This document shows positions 26,381 through 34,188 of a DNA stretch of 41,681 bases, one piece after another. The translations under genes were made by a program, and so were the position numbers. Each line of letters begins with the position of its first letter. Positions within the stretch are counted from its first letter, which is position 1. The notes under the pieces were generated by a model. The model was given only the letters and a program-made list of their open reading frames with translations. It did no database searches and was not told the DNA's origin. Source of the stretch: Carnobacterium_A sp036639135 (lineage in GTDB: Bacteria; Bacillota; Bacilli; Lactobacillales; Carnobacteriaceae); the NCBI GenBank assembly GCA_036639135.1, contig JAVWJE010000005.1, forward strand, positions 1 through 41,681. The letters run 5' to 3'.

Positions 26381-26833
26381 CCTCTCTATAAACTATCTAG
26401 ATATAAATTCAGTTCTTATTATGACAGACTAACATCAGTCGTTACAGCTTGTTACTTATACACATGAAATGACATAAAATCGAGTAATTAAACCATCAAT
26501 ACGATTAGCTATTTTCTATTTACTACAATACATGGACTCTTACAGAGTAGTGTACTTATAGTTACCGTGTTTATTAATACATTTCTTGAAATATCTTACC
26601 CTATATTATAATTTCAAAGGTAAGCACATGAAGTATTTATCATAACTAAAATAAAGTCCCTACTATTACTAAAGTGTAGGAGTTCTATTTAAATTAACAA
26701 ATGAACTTTAAAAGTTAATTTAATCCTGAATAATTGTATATCAAAGTTTTGTGTTTATTTTTCAACTCGAGAATATAAAATTGCTTTTTTTCAGTTACAG
26801 AGGCTAATTCAGATTAAGCAATTATTTTTCTTC
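26381..26833. other. Intergenic stretch with repeat copy
   Basis: About 450 AT-rich bases between the divergent methyltransferase and VOC genes. It holds palindrome copy 3 at 26462. I found no supported coding frame or RNA motif. Confidence 0.5.
26462..26485. repeat. Cassette-spacing palindrome, copy 3 (degenerate)
   Basis: ACATGAAATGACATAAAATC shares 19 of 20 bases with copy 2, but the right arm has decayed (CGAGT in place of CATGT). CTTATAC upstream is shared with copy 2. Confidence 0.6.
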
Positions 26834-26861
26834 TTGCATATTAGCAAATTTTCTCTATACT
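26834..26861 (+). promoter_or_regulatory. Promoter of the VOC dioxygenase gene
   Basis: -35 TTGCAT (26834-26839), 16-base spacer, -10 TATACT (26856-26861). Start expected near 26868. Confidence 0.6.
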
Positions 26862-26877
26862 TACTTTTAGTAAGTAT
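26857..26877. promoter_or_regulatory. Operator-like palindrome over the -10
   Basis: ATACTTACT / AGTAAGTAT, perfect 9-base arms with loop TTT, overlapping the -10 and start of the VOC gene promoter. The TTACT...AGTAA form resembles sites of HxlR/MarR-type quinone sensors (YodB/CatR) that control catE-type genes in Bacillus. The regulator is not in this window. Confidence 0.55.
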
Positions 26878-26909
26878 TATATTTTTAATTAAGGAAGGAA
26901 TTACTATAA

Positions 26910-27767
26910 ATGATTTATTTAAATGAGCAAACACGTATCGGAGAAGTTGTTTTAAACGTTGAAAATTTAAAACATATGAAACATTTTTACAAAGATATTA
27001 TTGGTATGGATATAAAAAAGGAAAACTCCTCAACTATTTCTTTTGGAGTAAAAAAGACAGAAACTATTTTATTAACTCTAAAAGAAGTACCAATAAAAGA
27101 TAGTAATGCTCGTTCAACAGGATTATTTCATTTAGCTTTATTATTGCCTAAGCGACAAGATTTAGGTGAGATAATGAAACATATTATTATTTCTAATTAC
27201 CCATTAACTGGTGCTAGTGACCATGGTTATAGCGAAGCCATTTATTTAGACGACCCTGAGGGAAATGGTATTGAAATCTATTGGGATAAGTCCAAATCTG
27301 AATGGAATATTCGTGAGGATGGGCAAATTTCTGGTGTGACAGAAGTAATGGATACAGAAGGTGTACTTGCAGAAGCTAAAAAAACGTTTACTGAACTGCC
27401 TATTGGAAGTTATATGGGTCACGTTCATTTGTATGTATCTGATTTGGATGAAACGGATTATTTTTATACTAAACTATTGGGTTTAGAATTGAAATTTAAT
27501 TTTGGTAGTCAAGCCAAATTTTTTGCAGCTGGTGAATACCACCACCAAATAGCAGCAAATATTTGGGCAGGCAAAGGGATTTCAGCAGCTAAAAAAGGAA
27601 TTCGTGGATTAGCTTATTATACGATTGTCGTTCCTGTTAAAGAAGATTTTGATCGTATTCAAATAAGATTAATGGAAAAAAACTATAGTTACCAGCTGGA
27701 TGAAACAAGGTCTATTCTTTCTTTAGAAGATACGAATGGAATTGCACTAAAAATTGTACAAAAATAA
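26910..27767 (+). CDS. VOC family protein, CatE-like ring-cleavage dioxygenase
   Basis: A 285-residue protein with two vicinal-oxygen-chelate domains. Domain 1 (about residues 7-125) has IGEVVLNVENLKHMKHFYKD and DHGYSEAIYLDDPEGNGIEIYWD. Domain 2 (about 168-284) has GHVHLYVSDLDETDYFYTKLL, with the metal His in GHVHL, and EYHHQIAANIW (second metal His). The closing LEDTNGIALKIV lacks an obvious Glu at the usual position of the third ligand. Relatives include B. subtilis CatE (catechol 2,3-dioxygenase) and YfiE. AAGGAAGG precedes ATG 26910. The operator-like palindrome fits induction by quinones or catechols. Confidence 0.86.
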   Translation: MIYLNEQTRIGEVVLNVENLKHMKHFYKDIIGMDIKKENSSTISFGVKKTETILLTLKEVPIKDSNARSTGLFHLALLLPKRQDLGEIMKHIIISNYPLTGASDHGYSEAIYLDDPEGNGIEIYWDKSKSEWNIREDGQISGVTEVMDTEGVLAEAKKTFTELPIGSYMGHVHLYVSDLDETDYFYTKLLGLELKFNFGSQAKFFAAGEYHHQIAANIWAGKGISAAKKGIRGLAYYTIVVPVKEDFDRIQIRLMEKNYSYQLDETRSILSLEDTNGIALKIVQK

Positions 27768-27870
27768 TACAAAATATAAAATCTACAATATAATTTTTGA
27801 TATAGTTGATTTTTATCAGAAAAGTAAATAAAATTTGTGATTAACTATAAAACTTTCTTGTTTAGCTCGT

Positions 27871-27910
27871 AAAGAATATTCTTTTGAGACGAAAAGGATA
27901 TTCTTTTTTT
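27871..27910 (+). terminator. Terminator after the VOC gene
   Basis: AAAGAATATTCTTTT pairs with GAAAAGGATATTCTTT and runs into a T tract. Confidence 0.8.
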
Positions 27911-28086
27911 AGGACGGTTGTGCCACTATTTTTTGTAATCATTCCTATTTAAAAATGTGCCCTATAGTACATAGCCTTCCAGCTATTAAAACGTATAAGG
28001 AGTTCTACTAATGTATTGTCTTTTTGATAGATATAAGAGACAAATTCATTAACTCTATTATATGAGCATAGTAGATGGACACAAAT

Positions 28087-28110
28087 AAATGAAATGACAT
28101 AGAATTATGT
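28087..28110. repeat. Cassette-spacing palindrome, copy 4 (degenerate)
   Basis: ATGAAATGACATAGAATTATGT shares 20 of 22 bases with copy 2. It lies between the VOC gene terminator and the toxin-antitoxin remnant; the left arm has lost its first bases. Confidence 0.6.
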
Positions 28111-28175
28111 CTTTTAACTGAATAAGTTCTCTAATACTTTTCATTAAAGTGTTAAAGGTGTTAAAGGTCTTAAAT

Positions 28176-28458
28176 TTATTCACTTAATCTATTTTCGGCT
28201 ATCTTGTAGACCGTTTCATTATCTCTTTTACCAATAACAACTACTTGGATTACTTCAACCTTACCTTTTATTTCTCTAAAAATAACTCGAAGACCCATTT
28301 TTTGTTTTTAGTTTATTACATAGGGCTAAACTACCATGTAACGGTTGACTAGCACTCAGTTTAATAAGATTAAGAGCTTTGTCGACAAAAATCTTTTGGC
28401 TACCATCAAGCTTAGTATAATCATTTTTTGAATACTCTGTCCATTTAATCTGATACAA
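28176..28458 (-). pseudogene. RelE/ParE-type toxin, frameshifted
   Basis: RelE-superfamily mRNA interferase or ParE-like toxin. The first part, from TTG 28458 (YQIKWTEYSKNDYTKLD, QPLHGSLALCNKLK), stops at 28276. Shifting one base at the A6 run (28298-28303 on the plus strand) restores MGLRVIFREIKGKVEVIQVV and GKRDNETVYKIAENRLSE to the stop at 28176, about 93 residues and normal for the family. It starts 3 bases after the antitoxin stop. One extra A could be slippage, or sequencing error; as read, the C-terminal catalytic strands are lost. Confidence 0.8.
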
Positions 28459-28461
28459 AAT

Positions 28462-28783
28462 CTACTCCCACCCATCTTCTTCGTCGATGGTAGGTTCTTC
28501 ATTTGCAATTGATCCACGTACGTTATTATCAGAAAATGTTACGATATTTTCGTTTAACAGCCTTTTTTCAGTAATTAAATCAGCGATTTGATTATAAAGA
28601 CTATCAACTTCTTTATTAAGAGATTCATACTGTTTTTGCGTTAGCATGACTCCAGCAACTTTTTCTCGATTAAAGACATAAACTCCAGTAGCTTCTTTAT
28701 CAGCTTTTTGAAAAAATCTCCATAGGAGACCTTTTTACTTCAGAGATAAAAGATGTTGGAATATCCAATATTTTCATAGCCAT
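28462..28783 (-). pseudogene. Phd/YefM-type antitoxin, frameshifted
   Basis: N-terminal DNA-binding part from ATG 28783 (MAMKILDIPTSFISEVKRS), after AGAGGATTTAT. An extra T in a T6 run (28711-28716, As on the plus strand) breaks the frame after PMEIF. With five Ts it continues QKADKEATGVYVFNREKVAG and VMLTQKQYESLNKEVDSLY, then the acidic, toxin-neutralising tail NEEPTIDEEDGWE, about 106 residues in all. The fold and the position directly before a RelE-like toxin support the call. As read, the C-terminal part could still be made from the internal ATG at 28647. Confidence 0.78.
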
Positions 28784-29009
28784 ATAAATCCTCTTCTTTG
28801 CTTTACTATAAGTCTTTTAAAGGACTTTTAAAAGACGTATCTCTTGTTTCAATTATTTTTTCTATCTAGTAAATCTAAATGAATTAATCGGCACATATAA
28901 ACGCTTGGTTACCATCAATTTTGGTTAGGGTTAAAACGGACAATATAATTCATTTGATTGATGATATCATTGAAAAGTAGAGAAATAAAAAAATATAAAG
29001 AGGTGAAAA

Positions 29010-29366
29010 ATGCAAAAGACTAGGAATAAAAATTACTTATAATAAAATTTCTTTATGGATTATAGTAATTATTTTTATCGTTTACAAAGACGTAGGGAAT
29101 GATATCTCTTTTAATTTTTTATTAGGAGACTTATTTTTTATGTTTTTTATGCTCATACATATTCCTGTTGCAACAATTATAAATGTAAGGAGTTTTAAGT
29201 GGACTAAAATAAAGATAAGCCTAGTTAAATTTATTAGCATACTCTTTTTTTTACTGCTATAACTTATGGTTTTGATTATCTAGTTCGACCAACTGAAATA
29301 GATTTAACAAGAAATATTTCTACAAGTTTAGGACTATCATTTAGTACGAAAATAATAATGTGTTAA
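29010..29366 (+). pseudogene. Small membrane protein remnant
   Basis: AAGAGGTG precedes ATG 29010. Removing one A from AAAA after the second codon lets the frame run through hydrophobic segments: ISLWIIVIIFIVYKD, LLGDLFFMFFMLIHIPVAT and ISLVKFISILFF. One added T in the T8 run (29245-29252) then gives TAITYGFDYLVRPTEIDLTR and the end at TAA 29364-29366. Corrected length is about 118 residues with three or four membrane segments. The family is not recognised. It sits in an accessory stretch with other frameshifted genes. Confidence 0.55.
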
Positions 29367-29403
29367 GAATAATTTGCAACTAATAAAAAAACATTAGTAA
29401 TGA

Positions 29404-29757
29404 CTACTTCTGAGATTTTTCATCTATATTTTCTCTAGCCACGTATAGGTTATCATCTAGTTTATAACAGATAATAGACTCAGTTGCTTCTTTTGGTAGG
29501 TATATTTCTGTCCCTACGTCTAAAAAGTTAGATTCTAAGCTATTTTTTGGGTAACTGTATCGATCTATCTTTTTTTTAACACCATATACTTTATCAGGTT
29601 GTAAGGCTTCTTTATATGGTTCTTTTGTCAAAACATAGGTGGTACCCAACAAATTTACTAAAGTGGGTATTTTTTTCTGTTCCGATTTATTTACAAGAAA
29701 AACAACTATCAAAAGTATAATTATTGCTATTAAGATCAGAGTTATTCTTTTTTTCAC
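29404..29757 (-). CDS. Membrane-anchored hypothetical protein
   Basis: A 117-residue protein with a basic start KKRITL, one N-terminal membrane helix or uncleaved signal (residues 5-23, ITLILIAIIILLIVVFLVN) and an outside domain with strands such as TYVLTKEPYKEAL and GTEIYLPKEATESIICYKL. The start is GTG 29757, preceded by GAGGAAGG. The family is not recognised. It is followed on the same strand, upstream, by the remnant of a secreted protein, so it may once have been a partner or immunity protein; that is speculation. Confidence 0.6.
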   Translation of the reverse strand: MKKRITLILIAIIILLIVVFLVNKSEQKKIPTLVNLLGTTYVLTKEPYKEALQPDKVYGVKKKIDRYSYPKNSLESNFLDVGTEIYLPKEATESIICYKLDDNLYVARENIDEKSQK

Positions 29758-29833
29758 GAAAAACCTTCCTCTACTGGTTTAAAATTTTAATATATAGACC
29801 AGTAACGCTACCAGTATATTTTGTTTCTATTTT

Positions 29834-30106
29834 TTAATAGATATTAGCTGGACTATAGTATTTTACTGACCACTTTATCTTATTTTTATTTCCATAAATA
29901 GCTGGCCTAGTGGACTTATTTTTATTAGCTGCATTGAATGTACCAGCGCTTCTTCCTTTTGCTATTCCTATAGACATAGCTCCATATCCGAAGCTAACAC
30001 TAACCTCGACTGTAGCCGAATTATTAAAGTACCATCCGGAAGTACCTTTAGTATAATATTTAAAAGACGGAAAACTTGTAAAGTGATGTATACTACCTAT
30101 TACCAA
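29834..30106 (-). pseudogene. Remnant of a small secreted protein
   Basis: Ninety residues from TTG 30106, but the frame is open upstream to about 30160. It reads KKNKSHLLSFFVTYLYLVIG, like a decayed signal peptide with no ATG and no ribosome-binding site. The rest is polar and aromatic with a beta-rich look (KGTSGWYFNNSATVEVSVSF, AMSIGIAKGRSAGTFNAANK, NKIKWSVKYYSPANIY), similar in style to small secreted bacteriocin-like or surface proteins. I cannot name the family. The missing start suggests truncation by the insertion or deletion that joined it to the gene ending at 30176. Confidence 0.45.
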
Positions 30107-30175
30107 GTATAGATAAGTTACAAAAAAAGAAAGTAAATGACTTTTATTCTTTTTCTCTCTTAAATCCTATTATTT

Positions 30176-31204
30176 TCACAAATATTCTTGCATTGCCTTC
30201 TTAAAAACAGAAATCATTGGCAATTCCTGAATAGGAATTAACTCGATTTCTAAGTTAAGCAATAAATTCTCTAAATATCCAGCAATTCTATCGTGTTGGT
30301 TAGCACTAACGACAATTGTTGGTGGTCTACTATTTTCTGATAAAATTAATTGAATAAATACTCGTTGGATAGCTTCACTATCTCCTGGCTCAAAAATCTC
30401 ACTACAAATGATTTCGTTGTCTTCAGTGTCTACTATTAACAAAATTAGCGGATAATATGGTCTCTCACTATCAGAGTGGGATACTGGCGCATTCATAAAA
30501 TCAATATCCATTTCCCAAATAGAAGAACCTCGTTTTTGTTTGCTGACTCGTTTCATTTCAAAAGAAGTTAATAGAATTGGATCCGCACTTTTTAACGGGT
30601 ATATTCCTTTTGTAATTTCTTTAGGCATTTTGAATAAACCATCTTTATAACCATCATTTTTTTGATACGTTCTCATTAAAATCTCTGTTGGTTGTTTTTT
30701 ATCTTCATAGAAAGTTAATTTCCCTCGAAAATCATTAGCTGTTTCTAGCAATTTCTCCATTATTTCAATCATCCATGGAACTTCTAATTCATTTAGAATA
30801 GAAGGATGATAACCCGGAAAATAATCCACGAAGATGGGCCCTGATTTTTTCCCTCTAAATGGTACCCCACTTTCTTTAATCAGCTGATACTCTTCCTCAC
30901 TGATCATATCCCGATCTTCAAATTCTAAAGAGAGGCAATTTTGCACTTGGATGGTGTCCAACATCGAACGAAGATTTTGTTGATCTATTTTTTTAATTGT
31001 TTCAAAAAAACAAGCTAACTCTTTTAAGTTTCGATGAAATAAAAAACCGTAATTGCGTTCCGTTTTACCTAACACAGAAATGATTATTGGATCATTATGA
31101 TGAGCTAATTTAATCGCAATCAAATTCGTTTTCAAATAGTCATCCCAAAATTTTTCTTTGTATAGTTGTTTAGCGAGTGTATATAACTTTTTTTGCTGAT
31201 CCAT
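30176..31204 (-). CDS. Conserved hypothetical protein (DUF7309/DUF6930-like)
   Basis: A 342-residue soluble protein. The N-terminal 100 residues are helical, TPR-like (KQLYKEKFWDDYLKTNLIAI). The middle region has SGPIFVDYFPGYHPSILNE and ELEVPWMIEIMEKLLETAND, and the C-terminus has PTIVVSANQHDRIAGYLENL and ELIPIQELPMISVFKKAM. These resemble a pair of domains of unknown function that occur together (I recall DUF7309 and DUF6930), but the assignment is from memory. No catalytic motif is visible. GAGAGGAG precedes ATG 31204. Not obviously linked to its neighbours. Confidence 0.75.
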   Translation of the reverse strand: MDQQKKLYTLAKQLYKEKFWDDYLKTNLIAIKLAHHNDPIIISVLGKTERNYGFLFHRNLKELACFFETIKKIDQQNLRSMLDTIQVQNCLSLEFEDRDMISEEEYQLIKESGVPFRGKKSGPIFVDYFPGYHPSILNELEVPWMIEIMEKLLETANDFRGKLTFYEDKKQPTEILMRTYQKNDGYKDGLFKMPKEITKGIYPLKSADPILLTSFEMKRVSKQKRGSSIWEMDIDFMNAPVSHSDSERPYYPLILLIVDTEDNEIICSEIFEPGDSEAIQRVFIQLILSENSRPPTIVVSANQHDRIAGYLENLLLNLEIELIPIQELPMISVFKKAMQEYL

Positions 31205-31352
31205 CGTTACACGACTCCTCTCATTTAGATAAATATCTTATTTTACTTTATTATACCAAATTAAACCGCTTACAAGTTGTCTTATTTTTTAAGTTCAAAC
31301 AATGGATAGTTAATAACTTCAAACTAAAAACTTTTATTTTAAATCATTGTAT

Positions 31353-31381
31353 TTGTTGTTATCTTTAAAAACGGTTACACT
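31353..31381 (+). promoter_or_regulatory. Promoter of dhaKLM with cre-like overlap
   Basis: -35 TTGTTG (31353-31358), 17-base spacer, -10 TACACT (31376-31381). TAAAAACGGTTACA (31366-31379), overlapping the -10, matches the cre core on the reverse strand (TGTAACCGTTTTTA) with one mismatch, which would allow CcpA repression. Confidence 0.45.
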
Positions 31382-31424
31382 AGAAAGATAACGGAGATGA
31401 ATAGACTAATAGGAGGAATTTTTA

Positions 31425-32414
31425 ATGAAAAAAATTATTAATAATCCCTCATCTATTTTAGATGAGATGCTTAACGGTATTGCTTTTACTTATGATGATT
31501 TGATAGAACGTTTATCTAAAACAAATGTTATCCATCGAAAAACAGAACACAATAATAAAGTAGCTTTAATAAGTGGCGGTGGAAGCGGACATGAACCTTC
31601 ACATGCTGGTTTTGTTGGGCAAGGTATGCTTTCTGCTGCTGTATGCGGAGAAGTTTTTACGTCTCCTACTCCAGATCAAATTCTAGAAGGAATCAAGGCT
31701 AGCGATGAAGGTCAGGGTGTCTTTATGATCATCAAAAATTACTCTGGAGATATTATGAACTTTGATATGGCAAAAGAATTAGCAGAAATGGAAGATATCG
31801 CTGTTGACTTCGTGGTTGTAGACGATGATATTGCTGTTAAAGATAGCACGTATACGGCTGGTAAAAGAGGGATTGCAGGAACGGTTTTCGTCCATAAAAT
31901 ATTAGGAGCTGCCGCTGACAAAGGGTTATCTTTAAAAGAAATTAAAGCTTTAGCCGATCAATTGATTCCAAATGTTAAATCCCTTGGGGTTGCTTTACGT
32001 GCTGCAACTGTTCCCGAAGTAGGTAAGCCTGGATTTGAATTAGCTGAAGATGAAATTGAATTTGGTGTCGGTATTCATGGTGAGCCCGGTTACCGTAGAG
32101 AAAAAATTAAACCTTCTAAAGAATTAGCAAAAGAAATAGTTGAAAAATTAAAAAAAGAACTAGATTGGAAAAAAGGAGAAAAATATGCTGTATTGGTTAA
32201 TGGTATGGGCGGTACACCGTTAATGGAACAATTTATCTTCATGAATGATGTGAAAGATTTATTGTCTAAAGAAGGCATCGTGGTAGCATTCAAAAAAGTT
32301 GGGGACTATATGACCTCAATTGATATGCAAGGCCTCTCATTGACACTAGTCAAGTTAGAAGACGAAAAATGGCTTGACTATCTAAATGCTCCTGTAAAAA
32401 CTATTTCTTGGTAA
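31425..32414 (+). CDS. dhaK: Dihydroxyacetone kinase subunit DhaK
   Basis: A 329-residue substrate-binding subunit of PTS-dependent dihydroxyacetone kinase. ALISGGGSGHEPSHAGFVGQ near residue 45 is the family signature, with His residues contacting dihydroxyacetone. GVGIHGEPGYRRE near 215 contains the His that binds the substrate covalently as a hemiaminal. NGMGGTPLMEQFIF is near 260. Length is normal. AGGAGG before ATG 31425 is strong. First gene of dhaK-dhaL-dhaM, which converts dihydroxyacetone to DHAP with phosphate from PEP. No glycerol dehydrogenase is in view. Confidence 0.96.
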   Translation: MKKIINNPSSILDEMLNGIAFTYDDLIERLSKTNVIHRKTEHNNKVALISGGGSGHEPSHAGFVGQGMLSAAVCGEVFTSPTPDQILEGIKASDEGQGVFMIIKNYSGDIMNFDMAKELAEMEDIAVDFVVVDDDIAVKDSTYTAGKRGIAGTVFVHKILGAAADKGLSLKEIKALADQLIPNVKSLGVALRAATVPEVGKPGFELAEDEIEFGVGIHGEPGYRREKIKPSKELAKEIVEKLKKELDWKKGEKYAVLVNGMGGTPLMEQFIFMNDVKDLLSKEGIVVAFKKVGDYMTSIDMQGLSLTLVKLEDEKWLDYLNAPVKTISW

Positions 32415-32429
32415 GAAAGGATGAATAAA

Positions 32430-33017
32430 ATGGTATCTGTAGAGAATACAAAAAAATGGTTATCGCTTTTTGCAGCTCAATTGATAGAAAAAAAAAATTA
32501 TCTAAGTGAGTTAGATACAGTCATTGGCGATGGAGATCATGGCAATAATATGGCTCGTGGGGCAACAGCTCTAAATGAGGCTTTAGACTCTAAAAATCCT
32601 GAAGATGTACCCTCTTTATTAAAATTAATTGGGATGACTTTAGTCAGTAAAGTTGGTGGAGCTTCTGGTCCATTATATGGCTCAGCCTTTATTAGTATGG
32701 CAAAAGCTAGTCAAGAAAGCACTGAATTATCTGTTCTTTTAGAAGCTGGACTAGATGGTATTCAAAAAAGAGGCAAAGCCACTGCCGGTGAAAAAACAAT
32801 GGTAGATGAATGGATTCCAGTTGTTGAAGCCGTTAAAGAAAACAAATTAACTGTCGATTTAATTGAAGAAAATGTCCAAAAAACTAAAGACATGAAAGCT
32901 ACTAAAGGACGCGCATCTTACTTAGGTGATCGTTCGATAGGCCATATTGATCCTGGCGCTATGTCTAGTAGTTATCTATTTAAAACTATGATTGAAGCAG
33001 GTGTTTATAATGAGTAA
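32430..33017 (+). CDS. dhaL: Dihydroxyacetone kinase subunit DhaL
   Basis: A 195-residue ADP-binding subunit that takes phosphate from DhaM and passes it to dihydroxyacetone on DhaK. LDTVIGDGDHGNNMARGA near residue 27 supplies the Asp residues that hold magnesium and ADP. VGGASGPLYGSAFISMAKA near 73 and RASYLGDRSIGHIDPGAMSS near 165 complete the site. ATG 32430 is preferred to ATG 32421: AAAGGA lies 8-10 bases before the former and only one base before the latter. It starts 15 bases after dhaK and overlaps dhaM by 8 bases. Confidence 0.95.
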   Translation: MVSVENTKKWLSLFAAQLIEKKNYLSELDTVIGDGDHGNNMARGATALNEALDSKNPEDVPSLLKLIGMTLVSKVGGASGPLYGSAFISMAKASQESTELSVLLEAGLDGIQKRGKATAGEKTMVDEWIPVVEAVKENKLTVDLIEENVQKTKDMKATKGRASYLGDRSIGHIDPGAMSSSYLFKTMIEAGVYNE

Positions 33018-33384
33018 AGAGTATGGTGTTTTATTGATTTCACATGTGGAAGGATTAGCAAATGGTGTAGCAACATTATTAAATGAAGTTGCAGCAGAAG
33101 TTACGATAAAAACAGCTGCTGGAACTTCTGAAGGTGGCGTTGGAACTAGTTTTGACAAGATTCAAGAAACGCTTGAATCTTTTAAAGAAGACACTATCTT
33201 AGCTTTTTATGATTTAGGTAGCGCGAAAATGAATTTAGAATTAGCTATCGAAGTATCCGATAAAAAAGTGACTTTTTATGATATAGCTTTTGTAGAAGGC
33301 GCTTATACTGCAGCAGCATTAGTACAAGCAGGAGCTTCAATTGAAGCGATTGAAGAACAACTTATGCCTTTAAAAATAAAATAA
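33010..33384 (+). CDS. dhaM: Dihydroxyacetone kinase phosphotransfer subunit DhaM
   Basis: A 124-residue EIIA-mannose-type domain. GVLLISHVEGLANGVATLL at the N-terminus carries the phospho-accepting His, and TILAFYDLGSAKMNLELAIE is near residue 67. It takes phosphate from HPr and recharges the ADP held by DhaL. It is the short form with only the EIIA domain, unlike the E. coli protein with fused HPr and EI domains. The ATG overlaps the end of dhaL (AATGAGTAA), and GAAGCAGGTG lies just upstream; the frame is open to 32992 but inside dhaL. Confidence 0.93.
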   Translation: MSKEYGVLLISHVEGLANGVATLLNEVAAEVTIKTAAGTSEGGVGTSFDKIQETLESFKEDTILAFYDLGSAKMNLELAIEVSDKKVTFYDIAFVEGAYTAAALVQAGASIEAIEEQLMPLKIK

Positions 33385-33410
33385 AATTCAATTATTCGAA
33401 AATACATGTT

Positions 33411-33445
33411 AAAAAAGGAGCCGATAAATGATCAGCTCCTTTTTT
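33411..33445. terminator. Bidirectional terminator after dhaM
   Basis: AAAAAAGGAGC and GCTCCTTTTTT pair around a 13-base loop, between convergent dhaM and the FMN reductase. Confidence 0.85.
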
Positions 33446-33469
33446 AATTTCTATTAGTCGTCTTTTTTA

Positions 33470-34024
33470 TTAACTATTTTTTTCGATTAACTCTACAAAC
33501 GCATCAATAATCGTTTGGAAAAAGTCTACTGTTCCTTGTTTCGTAATGGAACCATCTTCTTCTAGTAAATTTAAAACATTTCCGATATAAGCTTCTGGTT
33601 GTTGAACTGTTGGCATATTTAAAAAGACTAACGATTGACGCAAATGATGGTTTGCTCCAAATCCACTAATGGCACCCGGAGAAACACTAATGACAACAGC
33701 TGGTTTTGTATCCCAGACACTAGAGCTATATGGACGTGATCCAACATCAATTGCATTTTTAAGCACACCCGGAACAGAACGATTGTATTCAGGAGTTGCA
33801 AATAAGACAGCATCAATTGAATCCATCGTATGGCGAAACGTTTTCCATGAATCAGGAACCGTGTTATTGTCATCAAGATCTTGGTTATAAATATCTAAAT
33901 CACCTATTTCAATAAATGATACGTTGTATTCTTTAGGAAATAGGCTTGCAAATATTTTAGCAATTTTTTTTGTATAAGACTCAACACGTAAACTTCCTAC
34001 TAAGATACCGATATTTTTTGTCAT
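33470..34024 (-). CDS. NADPH-dependent FMN reductase family protein
   Basis: A 184-residue flavoprotein of the FMN_red/ArsH-like family (azoreductase or quinone reductase type). The flavin phosphate loop is GSLRVESYTKKIAK near residue 10. AVLFATPEYNRSVPGVLKNA near 75 is the signature segment, and KPAVVISVSPGAISGFGA near 106 follows. Length is normal. Convergent with dhaM and divergent from osmC; oxidative or electrophile stress is a reasonable shared theme with osmC, but no common site is visible. Confidence 0.92.
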   Translation of the reverse strand: MTKNIGILVGSLRVESYTKKIAKIFASLFPKEYNVSFIEIGDLDIYNQDLDDNNTVPDSWKTFRHTMDSIDAVLFATPEYNRSVPGVLKNAIDVGSRPYSSSVWDTKPAVVISVSPGAISGFGANHHLRQSLVFLNMPTVQQPEAYIGNVLNLLEEDGSITKQGTVDFFQTIIDAFVELIEKNS

Positions 34025-34130
34025 TATCTCAATCTCCTCTACATTTTCTTACTCTACTAAGCTTAGTATTATCTTACTTTATTTGCAAATATTCTTACTT
34101 CATCATAATTTTTTATGTTTCGTGATATTA

Positions 34131-34159
34131 TGAACAAGCTGTCTTTTATGTGGTACAAT
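34131..34159 (+). promoter_or_regulatory. Promoter of the OsmC-family gene
   Basis: -10 TACAAT (34154-34159), 17-base spacer, weak -35 TGAACA (34131-34136); TGTGG precedes the -10. Confidence 0.45.
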
Positions 34160-34188
34160 AGTTACAGAAACAAACAGGAGGTTATCTC

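Noticed and set aside
23686..28110. Classical integron with attC sites
   Set aside because: The repeats lack the RYYYAAC/GTTRRRY core sites and no IntI-type integrase is present.
23686..28110. CRISPR array
   Set aside because: Copies are 1.3-1.6 kb apart, degenerate, and separated by genes instead of spacers; no cas gene is present.
28147..28168. Short tandem repeat GTGTTAAAG x2 as a regulatory repeat array
   Set aside because: Only two units in AT-rich sequence; can arise by chance and sits downstream of the toxin remnant.
28290..28310. Programmed frameshift making the toxin from two frames
   Set aside because: The A run lacks a convincing slippery heptamer plus stimulator, and the antitoxin is broken in the same way; slippage or read error is more likely.
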